Below, piece by piece: positions 32,160 to 39,489 of a stretch of 39,489 nt of DNA. Every line of letters starts with the position of its first letter. Within the stretch, counting starts at the first letter, position 1. Source of the stretch: Edaphobacter sp. (GTDB taxonomy: Bacteria > Acidobacteriota > Terriglobia > Terriglobales > Acidobacteriaceae); contig JAOAPF010000298.1 of NCBI GenBank assembly GCA_025462755.1, positions 1 through 39,489 of the forward strand, in the 5' to 3' direction. The translations under genes were made by a program, and so were the position numbers. The notes under the pieces are model-generated. The model made no database searches, was not told where the DNA came from, and worked only from the letters and a program-made list of their open reading frames with translations.

Positions 32160-33371
32160 GTGCACATACTCGTTATCAATAGCGGATCTTCTTCGATCAA
32201 ATTTTCTTTGTTTGATTCAGGGGTAGGGGAGCTGCGCTCGTTGTTCGAGGGCGAGGTAAAGGGAATCGGCGCGGCGAAGGCTGGGTTCAAGTTTCGCGAT
32301 GCGGATGGGCGGGATTTGAGCGCTGGGCATAGTGAGGTAAAGGCGGAGACGCCGGTGGAGGCGATTGGGCTGGTGGTGGAGGCGGTGAGCGGGGAGGGCT
32401 TGCCGAAGGTGGATGCGGTGGGGTATCGCGTGGTGCATCCGGGGGCGAAGCTGGATCGGCATCAGAAGATTACGCCGGAGGTGATGAAGGATTTGGAGGA
32501 GGCGGTGGTGTTTGCGCCGCTGCATGATCCGGCGGTGATTGAAGTGATCAAGGAGATGATGGACCGGTTTCCGGATGTGGAGCACTATGCATGCTTCGAT
32601 ACGGTGTTTCACGAGACGATGCCGGAGGCGGCGACGACGTATGCGATTCCGGTGGTGTATCGGGAGCGCGGGGTGCGGCGGTACGGGTTTCATGGGCTGA
32701 GCTGCGAGTCGATCGTGCGGCAGTTGCGGATGGAGGTGGGATTTACGTTTCCGCGGCGGATGGTGATTGCGCATCTGGGGAGTGGATGCAGCGTGACGGC
32801 GCTGGTGGATGGGCGGTCGGTGGATACGACGATGGGGCTGACGCCCACGGGTGGAGTGGTGATGGGGACGCGGCCGGGGGATCTCGATCCGGGGCTGGTG
32901 CTCTATCTGCTGCGGCAGATGGGGGCCGATAGGGTGAATGCGCTGGAAAAGATGCTGAATCATGATGCGGGGATGGTGGCGCTGTCGGGGATGCCGAACG
33001 ATATGAAGGCGGTGCGTGAGGCGGCTGCACGAGGCGATGCGAAAGCGCGGCTGGCGGTGGAGGTGTTTGCGCGAAGTGTGAAGAAGGCGGTGGGTGGGTT
33101 TATGGCGCTGATGGGCGGGGTGGATGCTGTGGTGTTTGCGGGGGGTATTGGGGAGCATGATGCTCGGTCGCGGGTGGAGATTGTGGGTGGGCTGGAGAGT
33201 TTTGGGATTTCGATTAATTCTGCGCTGAATGAGGCGACGGGTGATGCGGTGAGGAGGGTGAGCGCATCTGACTCATTACCGATGGTGCTTGTTGTTCCGG
33301 CAAAAGAGGATTGGATGATTGCGGTGCATGTGGATCGTATGGCGCGGGCTGGTGTTGGCGGACGTGGTTGA
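32160..33371 (+). CDS. ackA: Acetate kinase
   Basis: 403 aa; converts acetyl phosphate and ADP to acetate and ATP (reversible). Start is GTG with GAGGG 8 bases upstream. Motifs: HILVINSGSSSIKFSLF (2-18), GYRVVHPGAK with the conserved Arg, CFDTVFHETMP, RRYGFHGLSCESIV, IAHLGSGCSVTAL with the catalytic His, MGTRPGDLDPGLV with the catalytic Arg, and FAGGIGEHDARSR near the C-terminus. The length is usual. The phosphoketolase gene follows about 190 bp downstream and supplies acetyl phosphate. Confidence 0.96.
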   Translation: MHILVINSGSSSIKFSLFDSGVGELRSLFEGEVKGIGAAKAGFKFRDADGRDLSAGHSEVKAETPVEAIGLVVEAVSGEGLPKVDAVGYRVVHPGAKLDRHQKITPEVMKDLEEAVVFAPLHDPAVIEVIKEMMDRFPDVEHYACFDTVFHETMPEAATTYAIPVVYRERGVRRYGFHGLSCESIVRQLRMEVGFTFPRRMVIAHLGSGCSVTALVDGRSVDTTMGLTPTGGVVMGTRPGDLDPGLVLYLLRQMGADRVNALEKMLNHDAGMVALSGMPNDMKAVREAAARGDAKARLAVEVFARSVKKAVGGFMALMGGVDAVVFAGGIGEHDARSRVEIVGGLESFGISINSALNEATGDAVRRVSASDSLPMVLVVPAKEDWMIAVHVDRMARAGVGGRG

Positions 33372-33404
33372 GGGCTCGGGTCGAAAGGGTTTGGACGGTT
33401 GTGA

Positions 33405-33450
33405 TCGATCGAGTCTTTCGGGATCCTTCGCTGCGCTCAGGATGACAGCA
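33405..33450 (-). repeat. REP-like repeat (GTCATCCTGAGC family), copy 3
   Basis: On the minus strand: CTGTCATCCTGAGCGCAGCG, AAGGATCCCGAAAGACTCGA. It lies in the ackA/phosphoketolase spacer. The stem could act as a terminator or mRNA-stabilising structure between the two genes. Confidence 0.8.
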
Positions 33451-33560
33451 AAAACTGACAGCTGCAAACAACCAAGGAACAACTGCAACAACCCCGCACC
33501 AACCGCAAAAAACGACCAGGGTAGTTTTCGATTCACTTACTTTGCGCGAAGGAGATGTTT

Positions 33561-35978
33561 ATGAGCAGTGTGGCTAAGGAAGCGGTGAAGGGGAAGAGCC
33601 AGGGTGATCAGGCTCCGTCGGCAGATGAGTTGCGGAAGATGGATGCTTATTGGCGGGCGTGTAACTATCTTTGCGTCGGGATGCTTTATCTACTGGAAAA
33701 TCCGCTGTTGCGGAAGCCGCTGAAGGTGGAGCACATCAAGAATCGGCTGCTGGGGCATTGGGGGTCGGATCCGGGGCAGACGTTTATTTGGGTGCATCTC
33801 AATCGGTTGATCAAGAAGTATGACCTGGACATGATTTATATCTCGGGGCCTGGGCATGGGGCGCCGGCGACGCTTTCGAATAGTTATCTCGAGGGTGTTT
33901 ATTCGGAGGTGTATCCGGACAAGAGCGAAGATGTTGCGGGGATGCAGAAATTTTTCAAGCAGTTTTCGTTTCCGGGCGGAATCGGAAGTCACTGTACGCC
34001 GGAGACGCCGGGGTCGATTCATGAGGGTGGTGAGCTGGGGTATAGCTTGTCGCATGGGTTTGGCGCGGCGTTTGATAATCCGGATCTGATTGTGTCGGTG
34101 TGTGTGGGGGATGGTGAGGCGGAGACCGGGCCGCTGGCTACTTCGTGGCACTCGAATAAATTTTTGAATCCGGTGCGGGATGGGGCGGTGTTGCCGATAC
34201 TTCATCTGAACGGCTATAAGATCGCGAACCCGACGGTGTTGGCGCGGATTTCGCCGGAGGAGTTGGAGTGGATGTTCAAGGGATATGGGTGGACTCCTTA
34301 TGTTGTTGAGGGAGACGATCCGGCGAAGATGCATCCGTTGATGGCGAAGGTGATGGAGGATTGCGTGAATGAGATTCGCGCGATTCAGAAGAAGTCTCGG
34401 AGTGCGCCGAGAGGTTCTACGCCGGAGCGGCCGCGGTGGCCGATGATTATATTGCGGACGCCGAAGGGGTGGACGTGTCCGAAGGAGATTGATGGACACA
34501 AGCTGGAGGGATCGTGGCGAGCGCACCAGATGCCGGTGCTCGATCCGAAGACGAACCCGGCGCATTTGAAGCTGGTTGAGCAGTGGATGCGAAGTTATAA
34601 GCCGGAGGAGTTGTTCGATGAATCGGGCCGTCTGGTGGAGGAGTTGAGGGCGATGGCTCCGGTGGGGCAGCGGAGGATTTCTGGGAATCCGCATGCGAAT
34701 GGCGGGCTGCTGCGGAAGCCGATGGAGCTGCCGGACTTTCGTGAGTATGCGGTGAAGGTGGAGAAGCCTGGGCAGATTGAGGTTTCGCCGACCGATGTTG
34801 TTGCGCACTTTCTGCGTGATGCGATGAAGCAGAACACGACGAGCTTCCGCGTGTTTGGGCCGGATGAGACGGCCTCGAATAAATTGCAGGCGATCTATGA
34901 GGCGAGCGGGAAGACCTGGGAGGCGGAGATGCTTCCGGAAGATGCGGATGGAGGGTACCTGGCTCGCGATGGGCGGGTGATGGAGATCCTGAGCGAGCAT
35001 ACGCTGGAGGGGTGGTTTGAAGGGTATGTGCTGACCGGGAGGCATGGGTTCTTTTCATCGTATGAGTCGTTTGTGCACATCATCGATTCGATGTTCAACC
35101 AGCATGCGAAGTGGCTGGAGAAGAGCAAGCTGGAGTTGCGGTGGCGGGCGCCGATTTCGTCGATCAATTTGTTGATTACTTCGCTGGTTTGGCGGCAGGA
35201 CCATAACGGGTTTACGCATCAGGATCCTGGGTTTCTGGATGTGGTGACGAATAAGTCGCCGGAGATAACACGGATTTATCTGCCGCCGGATGCGAACTGT
35301 TTGTTGAGCGTGACGGACCACTGTTTGCGGAGTACGAACTACGTGAATGTGATTGTCGCGGACAAGGCTCCGCACCTGCAGTATCTGGATATGGATGCGG
35401 CGGTGATCCATTGCACGAAAGGGATTGGGATATGGGACTTTGCCAGTAATGATGCGGGCGACGAGCCAGATGTGGTGATAGCTTGCGCGGGAGATATTCC
35501 TACGGCGGAGGCGCTGGCGGCCGTGGCCATTCTGCGGGAGCGGTGTGCGGACGTGAAGATACGGTTTGTGAATGTGGTGGACCTGTTCCGGTTGATGCCG
35601 GAGGAGGAACATCCGCATGGGTTATCTTCGCGAGAGTTCGACAGTTTGTTTACCAGGAACAAGCCCGTGATCTTTAATTTTCATGCTTATGCTTCGCTGA
35701 TTCATAAGCTGACGTACCGGCGGACGAACCATGACAATATTCATGTGCGCGGGTACAAGGAGAAGGGGAATATCAACACTCCGCTGGAGCTGGCGATTTT
35801 GAATCAGATCGACCGGTTCGATCTGGCCATCGATGTGATCGATCGTGTGCCGCGGCTGCAGGCGACGGCGGCTCATACGAAGGAGTGGCTGAAGGGGCAG
35901 ATTATCGAGAGTGTGAATTATGCGCATGCGAACGGGATCGACAGCGAGGAGATTCGCGAGTGGAAGTGGCCGGTTTAG
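33561..35978 (+). CDS. xfp: Xylulose-5-phosphate/fructose-6-phosphate phosphoketolase
   Basis: 805 aa from ATG 33561 (GAAGGAG with 6-base spacing; the ATG at 33555 is too close to it). A thiamine-diphosphate enzyme that cleaves xylulose-5-P or fructose-6-P with phosphate to acetyl phosphate and a triose or tetrose phosphate. Motifs: [20 protein letters not shown] (with conserved His), [40 protein letters not shown] (cofactor binding), [30 protein letters not shown], and a C-terminal IREWKWPV. Together with ackA it forms a shunt from sugar phosphates to acetate with ATP gain. Confidence 0.96.
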   Translation: MSSVAKEAVKGKSQGDQAPSADELRKMDAYWRACNYLCVGMLYLLENPLLRKPLKVEHIKNRLLGHWGSDPGQTFIWVHLNRLIKKYDLDMIYISGPGHGAPATLSNSYLEGVYSEVYPDKSEDVAGMQKFFKQFSFPGGIGSHCTPETPGSIHEGGELGYSLSHGFGAAFDNPDLIVSVCVGDGEAETGPLATSWHSNKFLNPVRDGAVLPILHLNGYKIANPTVLARISPEELEWMFKGYGWTPYVVEGDDPAKMHPLMAKVMEDCVNEIRAIQKKSRSAPRGSTPERPRWPMIILRTPKGWTCPKEIDGHKLEGSWRAHQMPVLDPKTNPAHLKLVEQWMRSYKPEELFDESGRLVEELRAMAPVGQRRISGNPHANGGLLRKPMELPDFREYAVKVEKPGQIEVSPTDVVAHFLRDAMKQNTTSFRVFGPDETASNKLQAIYEASGKTWEAEMLPEDADGGYLARDGRVMEILSEHTLEGWFEGYVLTGRHGFFSSYESFVHIIDSMFNQHAKWLEKSKLELRWRAPISSINLLITSLVWRQDHNGFTHQDPGFLDVVTNKSPEITRIYLPPDANCLLSVTDHCLRSTNYVNVIVADKAPHLQYLDMDAAVIHCTKGIGIWDFASNDAGDEPDVVIACAGDIPTAEALAAVAILRERCADVKIRFVNVVDLFRLMPEEEHPHGLSSREFDSLFTRNKPVIFNFHAYASLIHKLTYRRTNHDNIHVRGYKEKGNINTPLELAILNQIDRFDLAIDVIDRVPRLQATAAHTKEWLKGQIIESVNYAHANGIDSEEIREWKWPV

Positions 35979-36169
35979 GTTTCGCGGGCTGCTTCTGCTG
36001 TCCGCCAGCGTTCTGCCTGCCAGCGCGCTCGGAGCAGAGAAGGCATAAATCGTCCTCTGACCCTAGACTGATTGCGGAGGCGGGGGTAGGATTTTCGTTG
36101 TCCCTACGAGGGATGTCATTTGGCGGACGCGGCAGTCCGACCCTGTCTACAACGAAACGGAGAATAACG

Positions 36170-36508
36170 ATGAAAATACTTACTTCCCTCCTGGCGCTTG
36201 GCCTGATGGCTACGCCCGCGCTGGCGGCAACACAGACCTTCAACGATGTCTCGGTGGTTGATGTGGCCTGCTCGAAGAAGGTGGCGGCGACCGCGGATGC
36301 ACATACGCGCGACTGTGCCTTGATGTGCGAGAAGAGCGGCTACGGCATTGTTACTGCGGACAAGAAGTTCCTGAAGTTTGACGCGGACGGGAATGCGAAG
36401 ATTGCCGAAGCGCTGAAGGCGTCCGATAAGACGGACCATCTTCGGGTGAACGTCAGCGGCGATGTTCAAGGCGACACGATCAAGGTGAGTTCGGTAAAGC
36501 TGCTTTAG
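36170..36508 (+). CDS. Small exported protein
   Basis: 112 aa from ATG 36170; ACGGAGA lies upstream. Signal peptide about 1-20 (ending TPALAAT). The mature part has VSVVDVACSKKV, HTRDCALMCEKSGYGIVT with three Cys in total, then KKFLKFDADGNAKIAEALK and VNVSGDVQGDTIKVSSVKLL, a short beta-rich, OB-like tail. It may bind a metal or small ligand through the cysteines. Family not recognised. Confidence 0.82.
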   Translation: MKILTSLLALGLMATPALAATQTFNDVSVVDVACSKKVAATADAHTRDCALMCEKSGYGIVTADKKFLKFDADGNAKIAEALKASDKTDHLRVNVSGDVQGDTIKVSSVKLL

Positions 36509-36629
36509 TTTTGGAGTAGGTTCGCCGGGTGACGGTTACAATCCTGGATGCGAAGCGATGGGATATCTGTGTCTGAGGAGCGCCGCAGTAGAAGTGGAAT
36601 TTTAGGTGCGAACACTTTGCTAAACGAGA

Positions 36630-36660
36630 ATGCCCCACCCGTTTCCGCTGAGTGGGGCAT
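36630..36660. terminator. Bidirectional terminator between convergent genes
   Basis: ATGCCCCAC (36630-36638) pairs with GTGGGGCAT (36652-36660) around a 13-base loop. It lies between the small exported protein gene (plus) and the TonB receptor gene (minus). The stem is strong; T-runs on either side are short. Confidence 0.65.
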
Positions 36661-36681
36661 TTGCCTGTTTGAGTGGGGCGC

Positions 36682-39489
36682 CTAGAAGATAATCTTTCCG
36701 CCGAACTGGGTGTTGAAGGGTTCGCCAGCACCGATGCCGGGGGCTCCGTTGTAATCGCCAATGGTGTCGAAGAGGCTTGAGCTGCCGCCGATGGAGGCAG
36801 AAGGAGGAGCGAAGTTGTTGCGGTTGAAGAGGTTGAACATCTCGGCGCGGAACTGGATGGTGAGCCGCTCTCCTATCCTGATGTTCTTGAAGACAGAGAG
36901 ATCGACGTCACTGTAGCCAGGGGCGTAGAACTGGTTGCGGCGGGTGTTGCCAAAAGTTCCAGGAGCGGGATCAGTGAAGGCACTGAGGTCGATCCAGTTT
37001 GCGTTTACCGACTGGCCCTGATAGCCGACGCGAGCCGGACCAATCTGGTTGGCGCGATCGTTGCCTTCGTTGGTGCCGCTGATATCTCCGGAGGCGTTGA
37101 CGGTGAAGGGCTGACCGCCGTGGAAGGAGAGCAAGCCGTTGACCTGCCAACCTTGCGTGAGATGCTTCATATGCTGGGAGCCGGGGACTTCGTAACTCAT
37201 GAAGCTAGCGAATGTGTTCCGGCTGTCGAAGTCCGAGTTGCTGTAGTTGGCCTTGAAGTTTCTGTTGTCCTGGGGAAGAGCGCCGCGATAGGCGGTGACT
37301 TCATCGAGAGCGTGAGACCAGGTGTAAATGGTTTGCGTGGAGAAGTGATGCCAGTTGGTGACGCGAATCTGTGCCTGAAGCGAGTTGTAGTTTGCTGTGC
37401 CGATGCTTTCAATCTGGTTGATGTTGCCGTATTGCGGATACAGCTTGTAGTAAGGACGAGTGGCTTGGCGCTGCGCGTCTGTGGTGTACACCCCCGGGAG
37501 AGCCTGGTTGATGTCGAGAAGGCTAAGCAGATGACGCGCCTGCGATCCGACGTAGCCGAGCTGGATGATGACGCTGGGAGCCAAGGTGTGCTCGACGTTG
37601 ACGCTGTAGTTTTCGTTGTAGGAGGGTCGGAAGTTTGGGTCGACAGAGAATACTCCGCACGGCGAGGTGGCAGCGCACGGATAACCGACCGAGGACGGGA
37701 AGATAGGAACATTTTTGACAATCGTTGTGTTCGCTCCGCCATTTGCCGCAGATACGGAGTAGACAGGGCTTGCGCCGCCGGGGTTGCCTTCGACTCCATT
37801 TGGAGCCTGGTTGCCAGGGCGGTTATCGAGGAAGGGATTGAGGTTTGGCGTGTCGGCGTACCAGCCGTAGCCGGCGCGGATGACGGTATTGCTGTCCAGC
37901 GCATAGCTGAAGCCGACGCGTGGGCTGAAATTTTTGTAGTACCTGGAAAAGAGAGAGTCGATCTGGCTGCCCTGGAAGGCGAGACCGTTAGACGAGGTCA
38001 ATGCTGGCCGGAAGACGGACAAATCCTTGTTGGTGTTGTGGAATGGGCCTTCGTAGTCGTAGCGCAGTCCATAGTTGACGTTGAGTTTTGGCGAGAGTTG
38101 CCAGGAATCGCCAGCGTTGAGGAACCAGGTGTTGACGAAGACCTGGCGCTCGGGATCGCCGATGGTGATGCTGGCGGCAGAGGTCTCGCCGAGGAGGAAG
38201 TCGGCGAGCGCACCCGCGTAGGTGGTGTTGCCGATGCGGCTGCCATCAAAAGTAAAGGAGCCAGTGGCGTGTCGATGGTAGAACTCGTCAAGTTGAGCCT
38301 GGCGGAACTCGCCTCCGAAGCGTAACTGGTGCCTTCCCTTAGCCCACGAGAGCTGATCGGTGAGGTGACCAGTAATGTCGTTGCGGCCTTCGGGCGGTGT
38401 CAGGCCCGCCGGGTCGAACTTGCTGCCCGAGTTGATTGTGCCGCCGCTTGAACTGGCGGGCCTGCCGATGTTGATGTTCGGGGCATTAGGGAAGCTGGCG
38501 CCTGTAATGAAGCCGACGCTTTGAACATTCTGACCGGTGTTGTTGTCGTTGAAGACCTGGTTGAAGTAGTTGACCCCCATCAGCATTTGGTTGGAGATCG
38601 CAGGCGCGATCATCCGGTTATAAACGATCGCAATGTTCTGGACATGGATTGGCGCGACTTCGTAGTAGGCAAGGAGCTGAGAGCCCACGGGCGCGACCTG
38701 GTTGCCTTGACCGACGAACCAGTGGGCGCTGAGATTGTCCTTCTCGCTGAGATGGTAGTCGACTTTGGCGAGCCCGTTCCAGCTGTAGCCGAACTCGGGA
38801 TCGCTGGAGTGATAGTTGTTGACTACACCGACGGTGTCCTGAGCGAGAACGTTCGCTCCGTACAGTCTGTTGAGCACGTCTGGCATGAGTGGATTGACCG
38901 CAAGTCCCTTGGAGGCAATCAGGGCCTTGGCCTGGTTCTGCCAGCCCACGGAAGGTTCTGTGGCTGTACCGGATTGGCCGATTACGAAGCGCTGGTGTTC
39001 GAAGGTGAGAAAGCCGAAGAGTTTGTCTCTTACAAACGGGCCGCCGACAGAAAAGCCAGTGTTGTAGTTCCGGACCTTCTGCTTGGTGTCAGAGAACGGG
39101 CTCTTTGCCCCGAAGAGTTCGTTGCGGTTGAAGTAGTATACGGTTCCGTGCAGGGAGTTGGTGCCGGAGCGGAGAGTCAGGTTGACGGTACCACCGGGGT
39201 TGCGGCCGCCCTCTGGGCCTGACTGGGTTTGTGCCGAGAACTGGTCGACAGCGTCCAGGGGAAGGATGATGCCGGCGATGCCGGAGACGCCGCCCTGATT
39301 GACGGCGGGGATGTTGTGCCAGAGGTCGTTGTTGTCGACGCCATCGATCTGCCAGTTCATCTGATTAGCGCGGGTCCCGTTGAGGGAGCCGTATCCGCCA
39401 CCGCTGTATCCGGCGTATCCGGCGGTGAGGCCGATCATCTGGGTGAAGTCGCGGCCATTCAATGGGAGGTCGGCTACGGCTTTGGCGTT
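36682..39489 (-). CDS. Oar-like TonB-dependent receptor, 5' end outside the window
   Basis: 935 aa are visible; the reading frame is open to the window edge, so the signal peptide and N-terminal carboxypeptidase-regulatory-like domain are cut off. The first visible residues (NAKAVADLPLNGRDFTQMI) and INGTRANQ-like plug motifs (SLNGTRANQMNWQIDGVDNN, DAVDQFSAQTQSGPEGGR, GGTVNLTLRSGTNSLHGT) are typical of acidobacterial Oar-like TonB receptors. A long beta-barrel follows, ending with GGKIIF. Members take up or bind large substrates at the outer membrane, often polysaccharides or peptides. A hairpin lies just after the stop. Confidence 0.93.
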   Translation of the reverse strand, partial: NAKAVADLPLNGRDFTQMIGLTAGYAGYSGGGYGSLNGTRANQMNWQIDGVDNNDLWHNIPAVNQGGVSGIAGIILPLDAVDQFSAQTQSGPEGGRNPGGTVNLTLRSGTNSLHGTVYYFNRNELFGAKSPFSDTKQKVRNYNTGFSVGGPFVRDKLFGFLTFEHQRFVIGQSGTATEPSVGWQNQAKALIASKGLAVNPLMPDVLNRLYGANVLAQDTVGVVNNYHSSDPEFGYSWNGLAKVDYHLSEKDNLSAHWFVGQGNQVAPVGSQLLAYYEVAPIHVQNIAIVYNRMIAPAISNQMLMGVNYFNQVFNDNNTGQNVQSVGFITGASFPNAPNINIGRPASSSGGTINSGSKFDPAGLTPPEGRNDITGHLTDQLSWAKGRHQLRFGGEFRQAQLDEFYHRHATGSFTFDGSRIGNTTYAGALADFLLGETSAASITIGDPERQVFVNTWFLNAGDSWQLSPKLNVNYGLRYDYEGPFHNTNKDLSVFRPALTSSNGLAFQGSQIDSLFSRYYKNFSPRVGFSYALDSNTVIRAGYGWYADTPNLNPFLDNRPGNQAPNGVEGNPGGASPVYSVSAANGGANTTIVKNVPIFPSSVGYPCAATSPCGVFSVDPNFRPSYNENYSVNVEHTLAPSVIIQLGYVGSQARHLLSLLDINQALPGVYTTDAQRQATRPYYKLYPQYGNINQIESIGTANYNSLQAQIRVTNWHHFSTQTIYTWSHALDEVTAYRGALPQDNRNFKANYSNSDFDSRNTFASFMSYEVPGSQHMKHLTQGWQVNGLLSFHGGQPFTVNASGDISGTNEGNDRANQIGPARVGYQGQSVNANWIDLSAFTDPAPGTFGNTRRNQFYAPGYSDVDLSVFKNIRIGERLTIQFRAEMFNLFNRNNFAPPSASIGGSSSLFDTIGDYNGAPGIGAGEPFNTQFGGKIIF

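Noticed and set aside
37120..38325. A 401-codon plus-strand frame opposite the TonB receptor gene
   Set aside because: Antisense shadow; the minus strand has the plug and barrel motifs.

Overview
The window looks like chromosome from an Acidobacteriota member, probably class Terriglobia (Granulicella, Edaphobacter or Terriglobus-like). The call rests on gene content, not a marker gene: a PadR regulator overlapping a duplicated-FtsX 'ADOP' permease, an Oar-like TonB-dependent receptor cut by the right edge, a DUF2934 protein, GC-rich coding DNA on both strands, and many short dispersed intergenic repeats. No rRNA, tRNA or CRISPR array was found.

Layout. 0.3-6 kb: signal peptidase I, an AsmA-like envelope protein, and PadR plus the ADOP permease, followed by about 1 kb without genes that carries a hexanucleotide tandem repeat and dispersed repeats. 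7-9.7 kb (minus): rlmB translationally coupled to a secreted M1-like peptidase whose catalytic Glu is Ser. 9.8-12.2 kb (plus): a tightly packed operon of ECF sigma factor, two membrane proteins (one with zinc ribbons) and a LytTR response regulator. 12.4-26 kb: mostly small secreted or hypothetical proteins (BON protein, beta-barrel, His-rich secreted paralogues, a Cys-patterned mini-protein, a PPGQAKK repeat protein, a Tad2-like small protein, GDSL/PEP-CTERM hydrolase, cyanophycinase, cupin, DUF2934, DUF2165). They are separated by REP-like repeats and include three broken genes: an old multi-frameshift remnant, a frameshifted paralogue, and a REP-associated transposase with an amber codon where its catalytic tyrosine should be. 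26-27.7 kb: a lone coiled-coil, two-helix membrane protein with visibly lower-GC codon use, probably acquired. 27.8-31.9 kb (minus): O-antigen ligase/polymerase, FkbM methyltransferase and glmS, a surface-glycan and amino-sugar unit. 32.2-36 kb (plus): acetate kinase and phosphoketolase, a complete phosphoketolase-to-acetate ATP-yielding shunt. 36.2-39.5 kb: a small exported protein and the TonB-dependent receptor.

The most striking points are (1) a REP-type repeat captured in frame inside glmS, (2) a RAYT transposase flanked by direct copies of its presumed REP substrate but mutated at the nucleophile codon, (3) a 16-bp repeat sitting at the ribosome-binding position of two unrelated genes, (4) a chromosomal Tad2/DUF2829-like protein, and (5) a mini-protein with mirror-symmetric cysteine spacing. 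All functional statements are from reading the sequence; no database search was run.
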